DNA from: Lachnospiraceae bacterium
Lineage (GTDB): Bacteria; Bacillota; Clostridia; Lachnospirales; Lachnospiraceae
Direction: 5' to 3'
Assembly (NCBI GenBank): GCA_004558185.1
Contig: SFDP01000014.1
Span: forward strand, 1-64,000
Length of the DNA stretch: 64,000 nucleotides
Numbering within the stretch: position 1 is the first letter of the stretch; each line of letters starts with the position of its first letter. Under the pieces are notes generated by a model. That model did no database searches and was not told where the DNA came from. It was given only the letters and a program-made list of their open reading frames with translations. The position numbers and the translations under genes were made by a program. Positions 53,344-61,060 of this stretch are shown here, piece by piece.

Positions 53344-53364
53344 GGGAGGGTAAAATGCCCTCCC
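53344..53364 (-). promoter_or_regulatory. Intercistronic hairpin after fixX
   Basis: GGGAGGG pairs with CCCTCCC across seven bases. The next T-run is some 12 bases away, so it is a weak terminator or a processing hairpin. Confidence 0.45.
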
Positions 53365-53393
53365 TGCTATTTGTTTCCGCTATTCATACTGAT

Positions 53394-53675
53394 TTAACCA
53401 TGACGGAACTCAACTCCCATTCCACCCTGTGGGTGATTCCAGCTTTTTACAACCTTTCCTCCGCTTAATACTCTGCAGGTTCCGCATTCCAGACATCCCT
53501 CATGGTTAAAGCCAATCTTACCGTCATTGTAGCTGTAGAGCTTTGCAGGACAGGCCATCACAACACGCTCAATCTCTTTTACATCTGTAAAATCTTCATT
53601 AACAGTGATATGTGGGTAACTCTTATCCGCATGAAACCGGTTCAATCCTAACTTATCATCTATTGACATTGCCAT
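53394..53675 (-). CDS. fixX: FixX-like ferredoxin of ETF:quinone oxidoreductase
   Basis: Single [4Fe-4S] ferredoxin-like protein of 93 residues that partners FixC. The cluster cysteines are one in MACPAKLYS and three in GCLECGTC, the pattern of FixX and of the C-terminal domain of mitochondrial ETF-QO. The ATG at 53675 lies directly after the fixC stop and is coupled to it. Earlier codons overlap fixC. Confidence 0.93.
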   Translation of the reverse strand: MAMSIDDKLGLNRFHADKSYPHITVNEDFTDVKEIERVVMACPAKLYSYNDGKIGFNHEGCLECGTCRVLSGGKVVKSWNHPQGGMGVEFRHG

Positions 53676-53676
53676 T

Positions 53677-54969
53677 TTACATCGCCCCCATTCCATTCAT
53701 TCCATCTTTTAACAGGTTCATCATTCCAACCTTCTTTACTGCCTTCATCGCCTTCTTCTTAAACTTCACAGGCTCCTGACCATACATAATAAAGAGTTCA
53801 GACATGATTTCATCAATCATGCCAGGATATTGTCCGTGAATACGATGATTCTCAATAAACTTCGGCATCTTACGGAAATGCTGCATATCCTTCATAACAA
53901 AACTATTATCCAATGCAGTCTTGTACTGTGATAAAGTAGCTGCACTATAGTCACCTTTTTGCTTTGCTGCAATAATGGTTTCTGCTGCAAGACGACCGGA
54001 TTCAATAACCAGATCCATACCTCGGATAGTAAATCCAAGATTCATTACTAATGCAGCCGCATCCCCGGCAACCAATACATTATCTCTGTACAGCGTGGGA
54101 ATCATATCATAACCACCCTCAGTAACTAAATGAGCCGCATATTCAATCGTTTCCCCACCTTTAATTAAAGGAGCAACAGTGGGATGTGACTTAAGTCTCT
54201 CCAACATATCACGAGGTGCTAAATCTATACGTCCAATCTCAGAAATAGTTGTTACAATACCTACGGACAGACTGTCTTTATTCGTATAGATAAAGCCTCC
54301 GCCCACATTACCGCCACATACATCACCGGCAAAGAGCCATGCCGTGCCTTCTTCACTTGAAGCTGCACCAAAACGGTCATTAATCTTCTCTTCACCTAAT
54401 CTGATGATCTCCTTAACACCTACAGCAACCTGAGAAGGTGCCAATTCCTTTTTCATTCCAAGCTGCTGTGCCAATAACGAGTTAACACCATCAGCAAGAA
54501 GCACTACATCTGCTTCCATCTCTTCGCCGCCGGCGACAACACCACATACCTTTCCGTCTCTCACAAGAACTTCGTCCACACGAATTCCGGTTACATACAT
54601 TGCACCCGCCTCTTCAGCCTTGCCTGCCAACCAGGGATCGAAATGGCCACGACAAATAGAATATGTAGCCTTTCCCTGCTCTCCCAATTTATCTGCTGCA
54701 TACTCAACGGTAGTAGCACTGTCGCCTGTCACAAATGAGATACGCTCTTTAGTAATTTTTCGTTCAATCGGCGCTTCTTTTGCAAAATCCGGAAAGATTT
54801 TTTCAATACTGTGGCTATACATTCTTCCACCGGTAACGTTTTTACAGCCTATGGTTTCACCACGCTCGATAACCAGTACCTCAAGACCGGCCTTTGCCAT
54901 AAGATAGGCCGCCGTATTTCCTGCAAGACCTGCACCTACGACGATGACGTCAAATTTTTCTTCACTCAT
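53677..54969 (-). CDS. fixC: FixC-like ETF:quinone oxidoreductase flavoprotein
   Basis: FAD protein that takes electrons from ETF and passes them to the quinone pool, with FixX. The N-terminal FAD motif is VGAGLAGNTAAYLMAKAG. The GG(R)MYSH segment, the ADGVNSLLAQ block and the C-terminal VAGDAAALVMNLGFTIRGMDLVIESGRLAAE signature are split over residues 285-325. It is 430 residues long, as for FixC. GGAGGGTG precedes the ATG at 54969. No membrane helix is present; attachment would be peripheral. Confidence 0.93.
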   Translation of the reverse strand: MSEEKFDVIVVGAGLAGNTAAYLMAKAGLEVLVIERGETIGCKNVTGGRMYSHSIEKIFPDFAKEAPIERKITKERISFVTGDSATTVEYAADKLGEQGKATYSICRGHFDPWLAGKAEEAGAMYVTGIRVDEVLVRDGKVCGVVAGGEEMEADVVLLADGVNSLLAQQLGMKKELAPSQVAVGVKEIIRLGEEKINDRFGAASSEEGTAWLFAGDVCGGNVGGGFIYTNKDSLSVGIVTTISEIGRIDLAPRDMLERLKSHPTVAPLIKGGETIEYAAHLVTEGGYDMIPTLYRDNVLVAGDAAALVMNLGFTIRGMDLVIESGRLAAETIIAAKQKGDYSAATLSQYKTALDNSFVMKDMQHFRKMPKFIENHRIHGQYPGMIDEIMSELFIMYGQEPVKFKKKAMKAVKKVGMMNLLKDGMNGMGAM

Positions 54970-55024
54970 GGAATACACCCTCCATCAAACACTCTAAAGT
55001 TTATTAACATAATCTATTAAGTTT

Positions 55025-55849
55025 CTACACCCCATAGCTGTGCAGGCCGCCAAAGAAATAAGACACACCCAGCAGTGTGAAAATTACACAGGCGAAGCCA
55101 ATAACACACAAATAGCAGCCTTTACGGCCACGCCATTGTGGCTTGGGATGTAAATGTAAATATACTGCATAAATAATCCAGGTAATCAGCGCCCAGGTTT
55201 CCTTAGGATCCCAGCTCCACCATGCCCCCCATGCATCCTCTGCCCAAATCGATCCGGTAACGATCAGAAGGGTAAGGAATACAAAACCTGTCACAACTGA
55301 ATTATACATCATCTTTTCGAGAAATTCACCCCGTTTTACTTTTTCCTCGGGCAAACCTCCTTCAGGCATTTTTGCAGGAATCGTTAACAGGTAGCTGATT
55401 CCCAGTCCAAAGGCTACGGCAAATGCGGTATACGAAATAATTGCCGTAAACACATGGGCCACTCTCCAGTTACTCTGCAAAGCAGGCATCAAAGGGGTTG
55501 CGCTGTCCGACAGTCCAAAGCTGATTCCTAACAAAATACTTGTCACAATTAAAGCAAAGGCTGCTACCCCATATAGCTTGACCTTGATTTGCCAGAACAG
55601 AGTAAACACCAGCATCACCAGACTGAAAAACAGAATAAACTCGTATACACTGTTGACCGGCAGGCTTCCGGTTTCCTGCATTCTCATGATTAAGGCAATC
55701 AACATTATCACAGCAGCAGCAGCATTAAGAGCCAGACCTGCCTTAGGCAGCCACTTCACCTTCAGCCAGACATACAGGGCTATACAGGCAGCCGCCATAA
55801 TCGTAAGTAGGAACACCAGATAATCCAGGTTGTCCTTTAATGTTAACAT
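55025..55849 (-). CDS. resC: Cytochrome c assembly protein CcsA/ResC
   Basis: Integral membrane haem-handling protein of System II cytochrome c biogenesis. The 274-residue protein has eight or so hydrophobic segments and the WWD haem-binding motif WGAWWSWDPKETWALITW near residue 215. Conserved histidines flank it (VAHVF, LHLHP). AAAGGAG precedes the ATG. It follows resB by 15 bases. With ResB it should attach haem to the CxxCH sites of the peroxidase encoded just upstream. Confidence 0.93.
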   Translation of the reverse strand: MLTLKDNLDYLVFLLTIMAAACIALYVWLKVKWLPKAGLALNAAAAVIMLIALIMRMQETGSLPVNSVYEFILFFSLVMLVFTLFWQIKVKLYGVAAFALIVTSILLGISFGLSDSATPLMPALQSNWRVAHVFTAIISYTAFAVAFGLGISYLLTIPAKMPEGGLPEEKVKRGEFLEKMMYNSVVTGFVFLTLLIVTGSIWAEDAWGAWWSWDPKETWALITWIIYAVYLHLHPKPQWRGRKGCYLCVIGFACVIFTLLGVSYFFGGLHSYGV

Positions 55850-55864
55850 ATGTATTCTCCTTTT

Positions 55865-56896
55865 CTATTCCCCTTTTTTAACAAAGACATATCTCATTAG
55901 CAGACCTGCGCATACCAGAAAGAATCCTGCAAATATGATCGGAATTCCCGGATCATGTTTGATCTGCAGCCCTGTGTAATAACAATAGCTGTCAAAGGTA
56001 ATACCCAACGTTTCAAAAATAGTATCCGATTCTCCTAAAGCCAATACATCGGAAGCTACCGGTATTCCTCCCTTTGTAACAACCCATAAAAGATGGGGAT
56101 TATTGTCCTTGTTGCTTAATAACTGTGCCGTACCGTCAACTTCGGCATAATCAGGATAAAAAGCGATACCCAGAGAAACGGTATCCTCACCTTCTCCAAA
56201 AAGAGTAATCCACTCATCGTCCTTGATCTGTACCTGACGGCTGGCCTGCTTTGTGCTCAGCGTAATCGTCGTCTCCCAACCGTAGGCTTGCTGCAGAATG
56301 CTTACTCCGTCAAATTTAGCCGGCGAATTCACTTCTACCTCGAGTGGAAGAGCCGTTTCCTCTTCCCTTTGAACCATTATCTTACTTCTGTATTGCCGGG
56401 GTGTAATCTCATCCTCATAATACTCTACTGTAAAATCCTCCACCTGCAATTGGAAAATACCGGAAGTTCCGGAAACCTTGGCTGATTTTCCCACAGGAAT
56501 TTCATAATAGATCTGGCGACCCAGGCTTAAACTAAAGGCTGCTCCCACAAGAATTAAACATAATCCTACATGAAGCAGAGGAGAGCCCCAGGCATCTATC
56601 CTGAGTTTCTTTTTGGACATCGCTATGGCCCAACGAAAACGCTTCCATGTACACAGACTCAGGTTAATGGCAAAAAAAATGCCGAATAAATACATCCAGA
56701 AGGAACTTAATACATGATTAAATCCCAGCAGCGTAATCACACCTGCTCCCAACCGCCCATATTGCTGAATATATACACTTTCAGTCTGGTTCTGTGGAAT
56801 CAGCGTACACAGAATACATAATACTGCAATAGCAACAAGCAAAAAGATTGCCAGGCGGATAGAGGTCAGGAACTGATAAATCTTATTGTTTTTCAT
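55865..56896 (-). CDS. resB: Cytochrome c biogenesis protein ResB
   Basis: Partner of ResC in System II cytochrome c assembly. It has an N-terminal part with three membrane segments (SIRLAIFLLVAIAVLCILCTLIP near residue 10, another near 65, a third near 105). A large extracytoplasmic domain spans about 130-305, followed by a C-terminal membrane segment near 315-335. GGAG precedes the ATG. ResA and CcdA, which keep apocytochrome cysteines reduced, are not in the window. Confidence 0.92.
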   Translation of the reverse strand: MKNNKIYQFLTSIRLAIFLLVAIAVLCILCTLIPQNQTESVYIQQYGRLGAGVITLLGFNHVLSSFWMYLFGIFFAINLSLCTWKRFRWAIAMSKKKLRIDAWGSPLLHVGLCLILVGAAFSLSLGRQIYYEIPVGKSAKVSGTSGIFQLQVEDFTVEYYEDEITPRQYRSKIMVQREEETALPLEVEVNSPAKFDGVSILQQAYGWETTITLSTKQASRQVQIKDDEWITLFGEGEDTVSLGIAFYPDYAEVDGTAQLLSNKDNNPHLLWVVTKGGIPVASDVLALGESDTIFETLGITFDSYCYYTGLQIKHDPGIPIIFAGFFLVCAGLLMRYVFVKKGE

Positions 56897-56912
56897 TCAT
56901 TCTGCTCCAATT

Positions 56913-56940
56913 TCCCGCCCGATGAAATCATCGGGCGGGA
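56913..56940 (-). promoter_or_regulatory. Very strong intercistronic hairpin after the peroxidase gene
   Basis: TCCCGCCCGATGA pairs perfectly with TCATCGGGCGGGA, and no T-tract follows. It probably protects the peroxidase mRNA 3' end or lowers readthrough into resB. Confidence 0.6.
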
Positions 56941-56975
56941 CTTTAGATTCTACTTATTAAGTTATTAATTCTGCC

Positions 56976-58424
56976 TTACTGTCCTAATTTATTACTGGGC
57001 ACATTCTTATAATCCATGTACTCGTTCTCACCTGTGGTGGTCTTCAGGAAGGCAACGATCTTGTTGACGGTATCATCACTTGGATTGGGATTAGCAGTAT
57101 TGAAACGGAACATGGTTCTGACTGCGGATTCCAATGTCATATGAGTTCCATCGTGCATCCAGGGCCCGGTAAGCTCTACGTTACGCAGATTAGGTACCTT
57201 AAACTTGTACATATCCGCTTCGTTTCCGGTGAAGCCATAAAGTCCCTGATCATCTCCACTGATTTCTGTGCCGCGCTCTTCATAATAAACAGCGGCATCC
57301 ACTACTGTTCCCAGCTTCTCGAAGCTCTGTCCACCCATACTTGCACCAACATGGCAGGTTGCACAGTAGTTCTTCTTAAACAATTCATAACCTTCGATCT
57401 CTTCAGCAGTCAGTGCACCTTCATCACCTAACAGATACTGGTCAAGACGGCTGTTAGGAGTGGTCAGCAGGCGTTCAAATTCCTGAATAGCTCCGGTAAT
57501 GGTTTCCTGATTGATTCCTTCATTTCCATAAACCTTTTCAAAAGCGGCTACCATTTCCGCATCTGCTTCCAACAGAGCTGCGATATCATCAAAGCTTTCA
57601 TGACCCATCTCAACAGGATTCAACGGAGGTCCTCCTGCCTGGTCTGCTAATGTAGCTGCACGGCCATTCCAGAACTGCTGAATATTAAACACTGCATTGT
57701 AAACAGTAGGTGCATTGATTCCGCCTACCTGGCTTGCAATACCCTTTGAAAACTGTGAACCATCCTGACCTGCATTATTCAAAGGATGACAGGTTGCACA
57801 GGAAACGGTTAAGTCAGCAGATAATCTGGTGTCATGATAGAGAGCAAGACCCAGCTCTGCCTTAGCTGCATCGATATCATAGCTGGAAGCGTCAGGAACA
57901 ACCTGAACAGGCTCACTGACAGCTTTCGCAAGAGTTGCCTCATCCATCTCATATCCGATTTCTTCAGCGATTCCCTTAACATATTCTGTTCTCTTACCGG
58001 TTACCCAGTCCAGAATAATCTGCTGCTCCTTAGCATTCAGGCTGGATCCCCAATGAACTGCGGAATACTGAATAACAGGCATATCATTGTTCAACGTGGT
58101 CTGTTCCAGCTTGGCAACGTCTGCCAAAGTGATCTCCCCGCCATTCTTGACCTGTTCTACCACATACTCAAGGTCTACAGAACGATAACCATTGGTCATA
58201 TCCTTCTCAAACAGACCTGATACCAGGGGCATCTTCTGATACCAGAAGGGCTTGGGTTCTGCTGCATGACACTGCAAACAACCATTGTTTTCAATAACCT
58301 GTACAAACTGGTCATCCAAATTGTCAGCGGTAATTGCCCTGCCACTCAGCATGATGGCCGCATACACGATGATTGCTGCTACAAGCACCACCGGTATAGC
58401 GATAAGTACTTTTTTCTTTTTCAT
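56976..58424 (-). CDS. Membrane-anchored triheme cytochrome c peroxidase
   Basis: Reduces hydrogen peroxide to water with electrons from quinol or another haem protein, outside the membrane. The 482-residue protein has an N-terminal membrane anchor (about residues 5-27). A small haem-binding domain carries CLQCH at 49-53. A diheme peroxidase module carries CATCH at 209-213 and CATCH at 354-358. GPWMHDGTH near 421-429 supplies the usual methionine region. The three-haem, anchored layout is that of E. coli YhjA, a quinol peroxidase, not of soluble diheme CcpA. GGAGGTAGAGT precedes the ATG. It leads the group with resB, resC, fixC and fixX. A distinct promoter with a dyad lies upstream. Confidence 0.93.
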   Translation of the reverse strand: MKKKKVLIAIPVVLVAAIIVYAAIMLSGRAITADNLDDQFVQVIENNGCLQCHAAEPKPFWYQKMPLVSGLFEKDMTNGYRSVDLEYVVEQVKNGGEITLADVAKLEQTTLNNDMPVIQYSAVHWGSSLNAKEQQIILDWVTGKRTEYVKGIAEEIGYEMDEATLAKAVSEPVQVVPDASSYDIDAAKAELGLALYHDTRLSADLTVSCATCHPLNNAGQDGSQFSKGIASQVGGINAPTVYNAVFNIQQFWNGRAATLADQAGGPPLNPVEMGHESFDDIAALLEADAEMVAAFEKVYGNEGINQETITGAIQEFERLLTTPNSRLDQYLLGDEGALTAEEIEGYELFKKNYCATCHVGASMGGQSFEKLGTVVDAAVYYEERGTEISGDDQGLYGFTGNEADMYKFKVPNLRNVELTGPWMHDGTHMTLESAVRTMFRFNTANPNPSDDTVNKIVAFLKTTTGENEYMDYKNVPSNKLGQ

Positions 58425-58581
58425 ACTCTACCTCCAATTTTTGTGACTTTATCTGATTTGTTAACCCTCTCTCGTTGTTATCGACTCCCCCTTTCATACT
58501 GTGCATTTTTATATTCTGACCACGAATAGCATATGTGGCAGAATTCACTATATTAACAGAATATGTAGATATTTCTTATAA

Positions 58582-58609
58582 AATGCTAATCATTACTATT
58601 ATTAGTATT
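58582..58609. promoter_or_regulatory. Dyad at the transcription start of the peroxidase operon
   Basis: AATGCTAAT and ATTAGTATT form an inverted repeat (8 of 9) with a 10-base spacer. It lies directly downstream of the -10. It may be bound by a Fur/PerR- or CRP-type regulator; the family is not decided. Confidence 0.45.
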
Positions 58610-58617
58610 GTTTTATT

Positions 58618-58647
58618 ACTATATCAGATTATTACATATATTGTCAA
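58618..58647 (-). promoter_or_regulatory. Promoter of the peroxidase operon
   Basis: TTGACA at 58642-58647, an 18-base spacer and TATAGT at 58618-58623 on the minus strand. The leader would be about 185 bases long. Apart from the dyad and this promoter, the 58425-58728 gap shows only AT-rich sequence. Confidence 0.7.
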
Positions 58648-58728
58648 TTTCTTTTACCACATCTTAGCTATTTTCCCCAGTTTTTGTCGAAAATGACAAG
58701 AAGCCTTCCCCTGATGATTTATCAAATA

Positions 58729-58778
58729 AAAATTCCCCTATGTACCATCTGCTTTAGCGCTTCTTGGAACATAGGGGA
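58729..58778 (-). terminator. Terminator of trxA
   Basis: On the minus strand TCCCCTATGT pairs with ACATAGGGGA around a 25-base loop, followed by ATTTTTATTT. It isolates trxA from the peroxidase promoter. Confidence 0.85.
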
Positions 58779-58795
58779 GCCTGTGCTATTTTCGG

Positions 58796-59107
58796 CTATT
58801 TATTGCAAAGCTCAATTATTTTGTTCTTAGGAATAGCACCGAGAGAACGTTCAACCTCTTTTCCTGCCTTCATTAACACAAGAGTCGGAATACTCATTAC
58901 CTGAAAACGGGAAGCCAGCTTTGGCTCCTGATCCACGTTGATCTTTCCCACCTTAATGTCCGTCAATTCTTCAGCCACCTGATCCACTATTGGAGACAGC
59001 ATCCTGCAGGGACCACACCACTCTGCCCAGAAATCCAGAAGCACCGGTTTTGAGCTGTTTAATACTTCTTCATCAAAATTGTCCTGAGTTATCGTTAATA
59101 CTGACAT
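58796..59107 (-). CDS. trxA: Thioredoxin
   Basis: Cytosolic disulfide reductase of 103 residues with the classical WCGPC active site at residues 30-34, the buried Asp in LLDFWAEW and the cis-proline in SIPTLVLM. GAGGAGG precedes the ATG at 59107; the longer frame to 59164 is rejected. It has its own terminator. It lacks a signal peptide, so it is not the ResA needed for cytochrome maturation, but its nearness to a peroxide-defence gene fits redox stress. Confidence 0.95.
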   Translation of the reverse strand: MSVLTITQDNFDEEVLNSSKPVLLDFWAEWCGPCRMLSPIVDQVAEELTDIKVGKINVDQEPKLASRFQVMSIPTLVLMKAGKEVERSLGAIPKNKIIELCNK

Positions 59108-59150
59108 TTTTCTTCCTCCTCTTCTCTCTTCAGTTTTTCCGAAAATTAAT

Positions 59151-59309
59151 GATGTTAGGGTCAAAAGCCCCTAACTATGATACCTACGGATTGTTACGTA
59201 CTTCGTACTCCCACAATCCTGCAAAATATTCGCATATCGTGGTGCCTCAAGGACATTCACCCACATTTGAGCAAGCTCATGTGGGTTCAGCCCTTTTGAC
59301 CCTGGTATT
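59151..59309 (-). mobile_element. MITE-like palindromic repeat, family 1, copy 4
   Basis: 159 bp, the longest copy, in the same orientation as copy 2. It is flanked by the 8-bp direct repeat AAATTAAT (59143-59150 and 59310-59317). It contains both internal hairpins of the family. It fills most of the 353-base gap between trxA and the DUF975 gene. Confidence 0.82.
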
Positions 59310-59402
59310 AAATTAATTAAATTATAGCAAAAATAATTTTTTATTCTGTGACCAAGTTACCAAATGCCCCTTTTTCTCTTTCGATAAAGCCCCTCTTTTT
59401 TA

Positions 59403-59432
59403 TTGACAAAATACTCTTCTTTTTATTAGAAT
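59403..59432 (+). promoter_or_regulatory. Promoter of the DUF975 gene
   Basis: TTGACA at 59403-59408, an 18-base spacer and TAGAAT at 59427-59432. Confidence 0.65.
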
Positions 59433-59460
59433 AAAAAAAACGTTTAGGAGGAAAAATATC

Positions 59461-60516
59461 ATGCTGACACGACAGGAATTAAAAGCACAGGCCAGAAAGC
59501 AGATACAGGGAAATATCGGCATCTCCTTCTTATGTTTTGCCGTTTATTTTGCCCTCATTCTTTCTATCTCCATGGTTACCGCTCTGATTCCCATATTTTC
59601 TATTCTGATTGGTATGTTTTTGATGCCCCCGCTGGCACTGGGACTGATCAGGGTTTATGTGGAAATATCCTATGGCAATAGGCCGGAGATTTCCCTTCTG
59701 TTTTCCGGCTTCCAGCAATATACACAGACTTTTCTTGTTTCTCTGCTGTTGTCCGCAGTCAGTTTGCCCTTCTCTCTTCTATCTTCTATTCCTGCAGCAG
59801 TAATCTTTGGCATTTATCTGGTCAACGTTTCTGCAGCGCTGAATGCACTGCCTCTGTATATTGTCTGGCTGATTTTTTTGAGTATTATCTTCTACTGCAT
59901 TGTTTTGGGATTCTCCATGGTCTACTATATTATGGTCGAACAGCCTGAGTTATCTGCCGTTGATGTAATGAAAGCAAGCTGGTATATGATGAAAGGAAAC
60001 AGATGGGACTATTTTGTTTTTACTCTTTCCTTTTTACCCTGGATCCTTTTATGTATAGTGACCCTGGGATTTGCCTACATTTATGTCGCCCCTTATCTCA
60101 ATGTTGCTTCTGTAAATTATTATCATAATATTAAACATAACCAGTTGGTGTACCCGGTATCGGTCACTCCAACGGAGGCCTCTTACGTTGACACTATGCA
60201 GGAGTCTGCCAAAGCAGCCGGGACTTCCGAAGAGCTTACGGTGATTAAAGACATCAGGAGCACGACTTCTCCTGTATCGGAGGCTGCCGAAGAGAAAGAG
60301 ACAGGGATTGTTGTCCAGAATACTATAACTGCAGAAGAGTCTGAAACTATTCCCCGGGATACCGCGACTGCCGGAGAATCTGAGACTGTTGTCCAGGATA
60401 TTACGGCTGTCAAAGGCTCTGAGACTGTTGTCCAGGATACTGGCGCTTCCGAAGAAGCATCCCCGGTTATCGTGGAAGAGGAAGAAGAATGGAGCTGGGA
60501 TAATCTTTTTAAATAA
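59461..60516 (+). CDS. DUF975 membrane protein with repetitive acidic tail
   Basis: Integral membrane protein of 351 residues, function unknown. The N-terminal LTRQELKAQARKQIQGN start and five to six hydrophobic segments up to about residue 215 fit DUF975. The family consensus region around VMKASWYMMKGNRWDYF is present. The C-terminal 100 residues are cytosolic, acidic and built of imperfect units of about 15 residues around ESETVVQDITA, ending in EEEEEWSWDNLFK. AGGAGG precedes the ATG. The tail length may vary between strains. Confidence 0.85.
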   Translation: MLTRQELKAQARKQIQGNIGISFLCFAVYFALILSISMVTALIPIFSILIGMFLMPPLALGLIRVYVEISYGNRPEISLLFSGFQQYTQTFLVSLLLSAVSLPFSLLSSIPAAVIFGIYLVNVSAALNALPLYIVWLIFLSIIFYCIVLGFSMVYYIMVEQPELSAVDVMKASWYMMKGNRWDYFVFTLSFLPWILLCIVTLGFAYIYVAPYLNVASVNYYHNIKHNQLVYPVSVTPTEASYVDTMQESAKAAGTSEELTVIKDIRSTTSPVSEAAEEKETGIVVQNTITAEESETIPRDTATAGESETVVQDITAVKGSETVVQDTGASEEASPVIVEEEEEWSWDNLFK

Positions 60517-60519
60517 TCT

Positions 60520-60546
60520 GTAACTATTCAGAACCCCATTCCCCAA
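60520..60546 (+). repeat. Solo end of a family 2 repeat
   Basis: GTAACTATTCAGAACCCC matches the family 2 end and lies 4 bases after the DUF975 stop codon. The rest of the element is missing. Confidence 0.55.
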
Positions 60547-60582
60547 ACCGGTTTTATTATTCCATTAAAAAGGAGATCACCT

Positions 60583-61053
60583 ATGTCTATTGAAACAGTA
60601 AGAAAGTATTTGCAGCCCTTTCATCTGGATAACCGGATTCAGGAATTTTCTGTATCCAGCGCCACTGTAGAGCTGGCAGCCCAGGCTCTTGACTGCGAGC
60701 CCGGCCGGATTGCCAAGAGTCTCGCTTTTCTGGTGAATGAGACACCTGTTTTGATTGTGGCAGCCGGCGATGCCAAAATTGATAACAGCAAATATAAGGC
60801 AGCCTTTGGCTGTAAGGCAAAAATGCTGACACCGGAACAGACTCTGGAGCTTATCGGTCATGCTGTCGGAGGTGTCTGTCCCTTTGCCGTCAAGGAAGGA
60901 GTAAAAATTTATCTGGATGCCTCCCTGAAACGCTTTACCACCGTTTTTCCTGCCTGCGGAAGCAGCAACAGCGCAATCGAGCTGTCTTTATCCGAGCTGG
61001 AAATCTGCTCACATTATACCGACTGGGTGAATGTGTGTAAAAATTGGGTGTAG
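60583..61053 (+). CDS. YbaK/ProX-family aminoacyl-tRNA deacylase
   Basis: Trans-editing enzyme that hydrolyses mischarged tRNA, most likely Cys- or Ala-tRNA(Pro). The 156-residue single-domain protein shows the substrate lysine in GRIAKSLAF near residue 46, VAAGDAKIDNSKYKAAFG and the GHAVGGVCPFA segment that shapes the pocket. The exact subtype (YbaK, ProXp-ala or another) cannot be read. AAAGGAG precedes the ATG. Confidence 0.88.
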   Translation: MSIETVRKYLQPFHLDNRIQEFSVSSATVELAAQALDCEPGRIAKSLAFLVNETPVLIVAAGDAKIDNSKYKAAFGCKAKMLTPEQTLELIGHAVGGVCPFAVKEGVKIYLDASLKRFTTVFPACGSSNSAIELSLSELEICSHYTDWVNVCKNWV

Positions 61054-61060
61054 TTATCAT

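Noticed and set aside
60049-60546. 165-codon minus-strand frame
   Set aside because: Antisense reading of the repetitive DUF975 tail.
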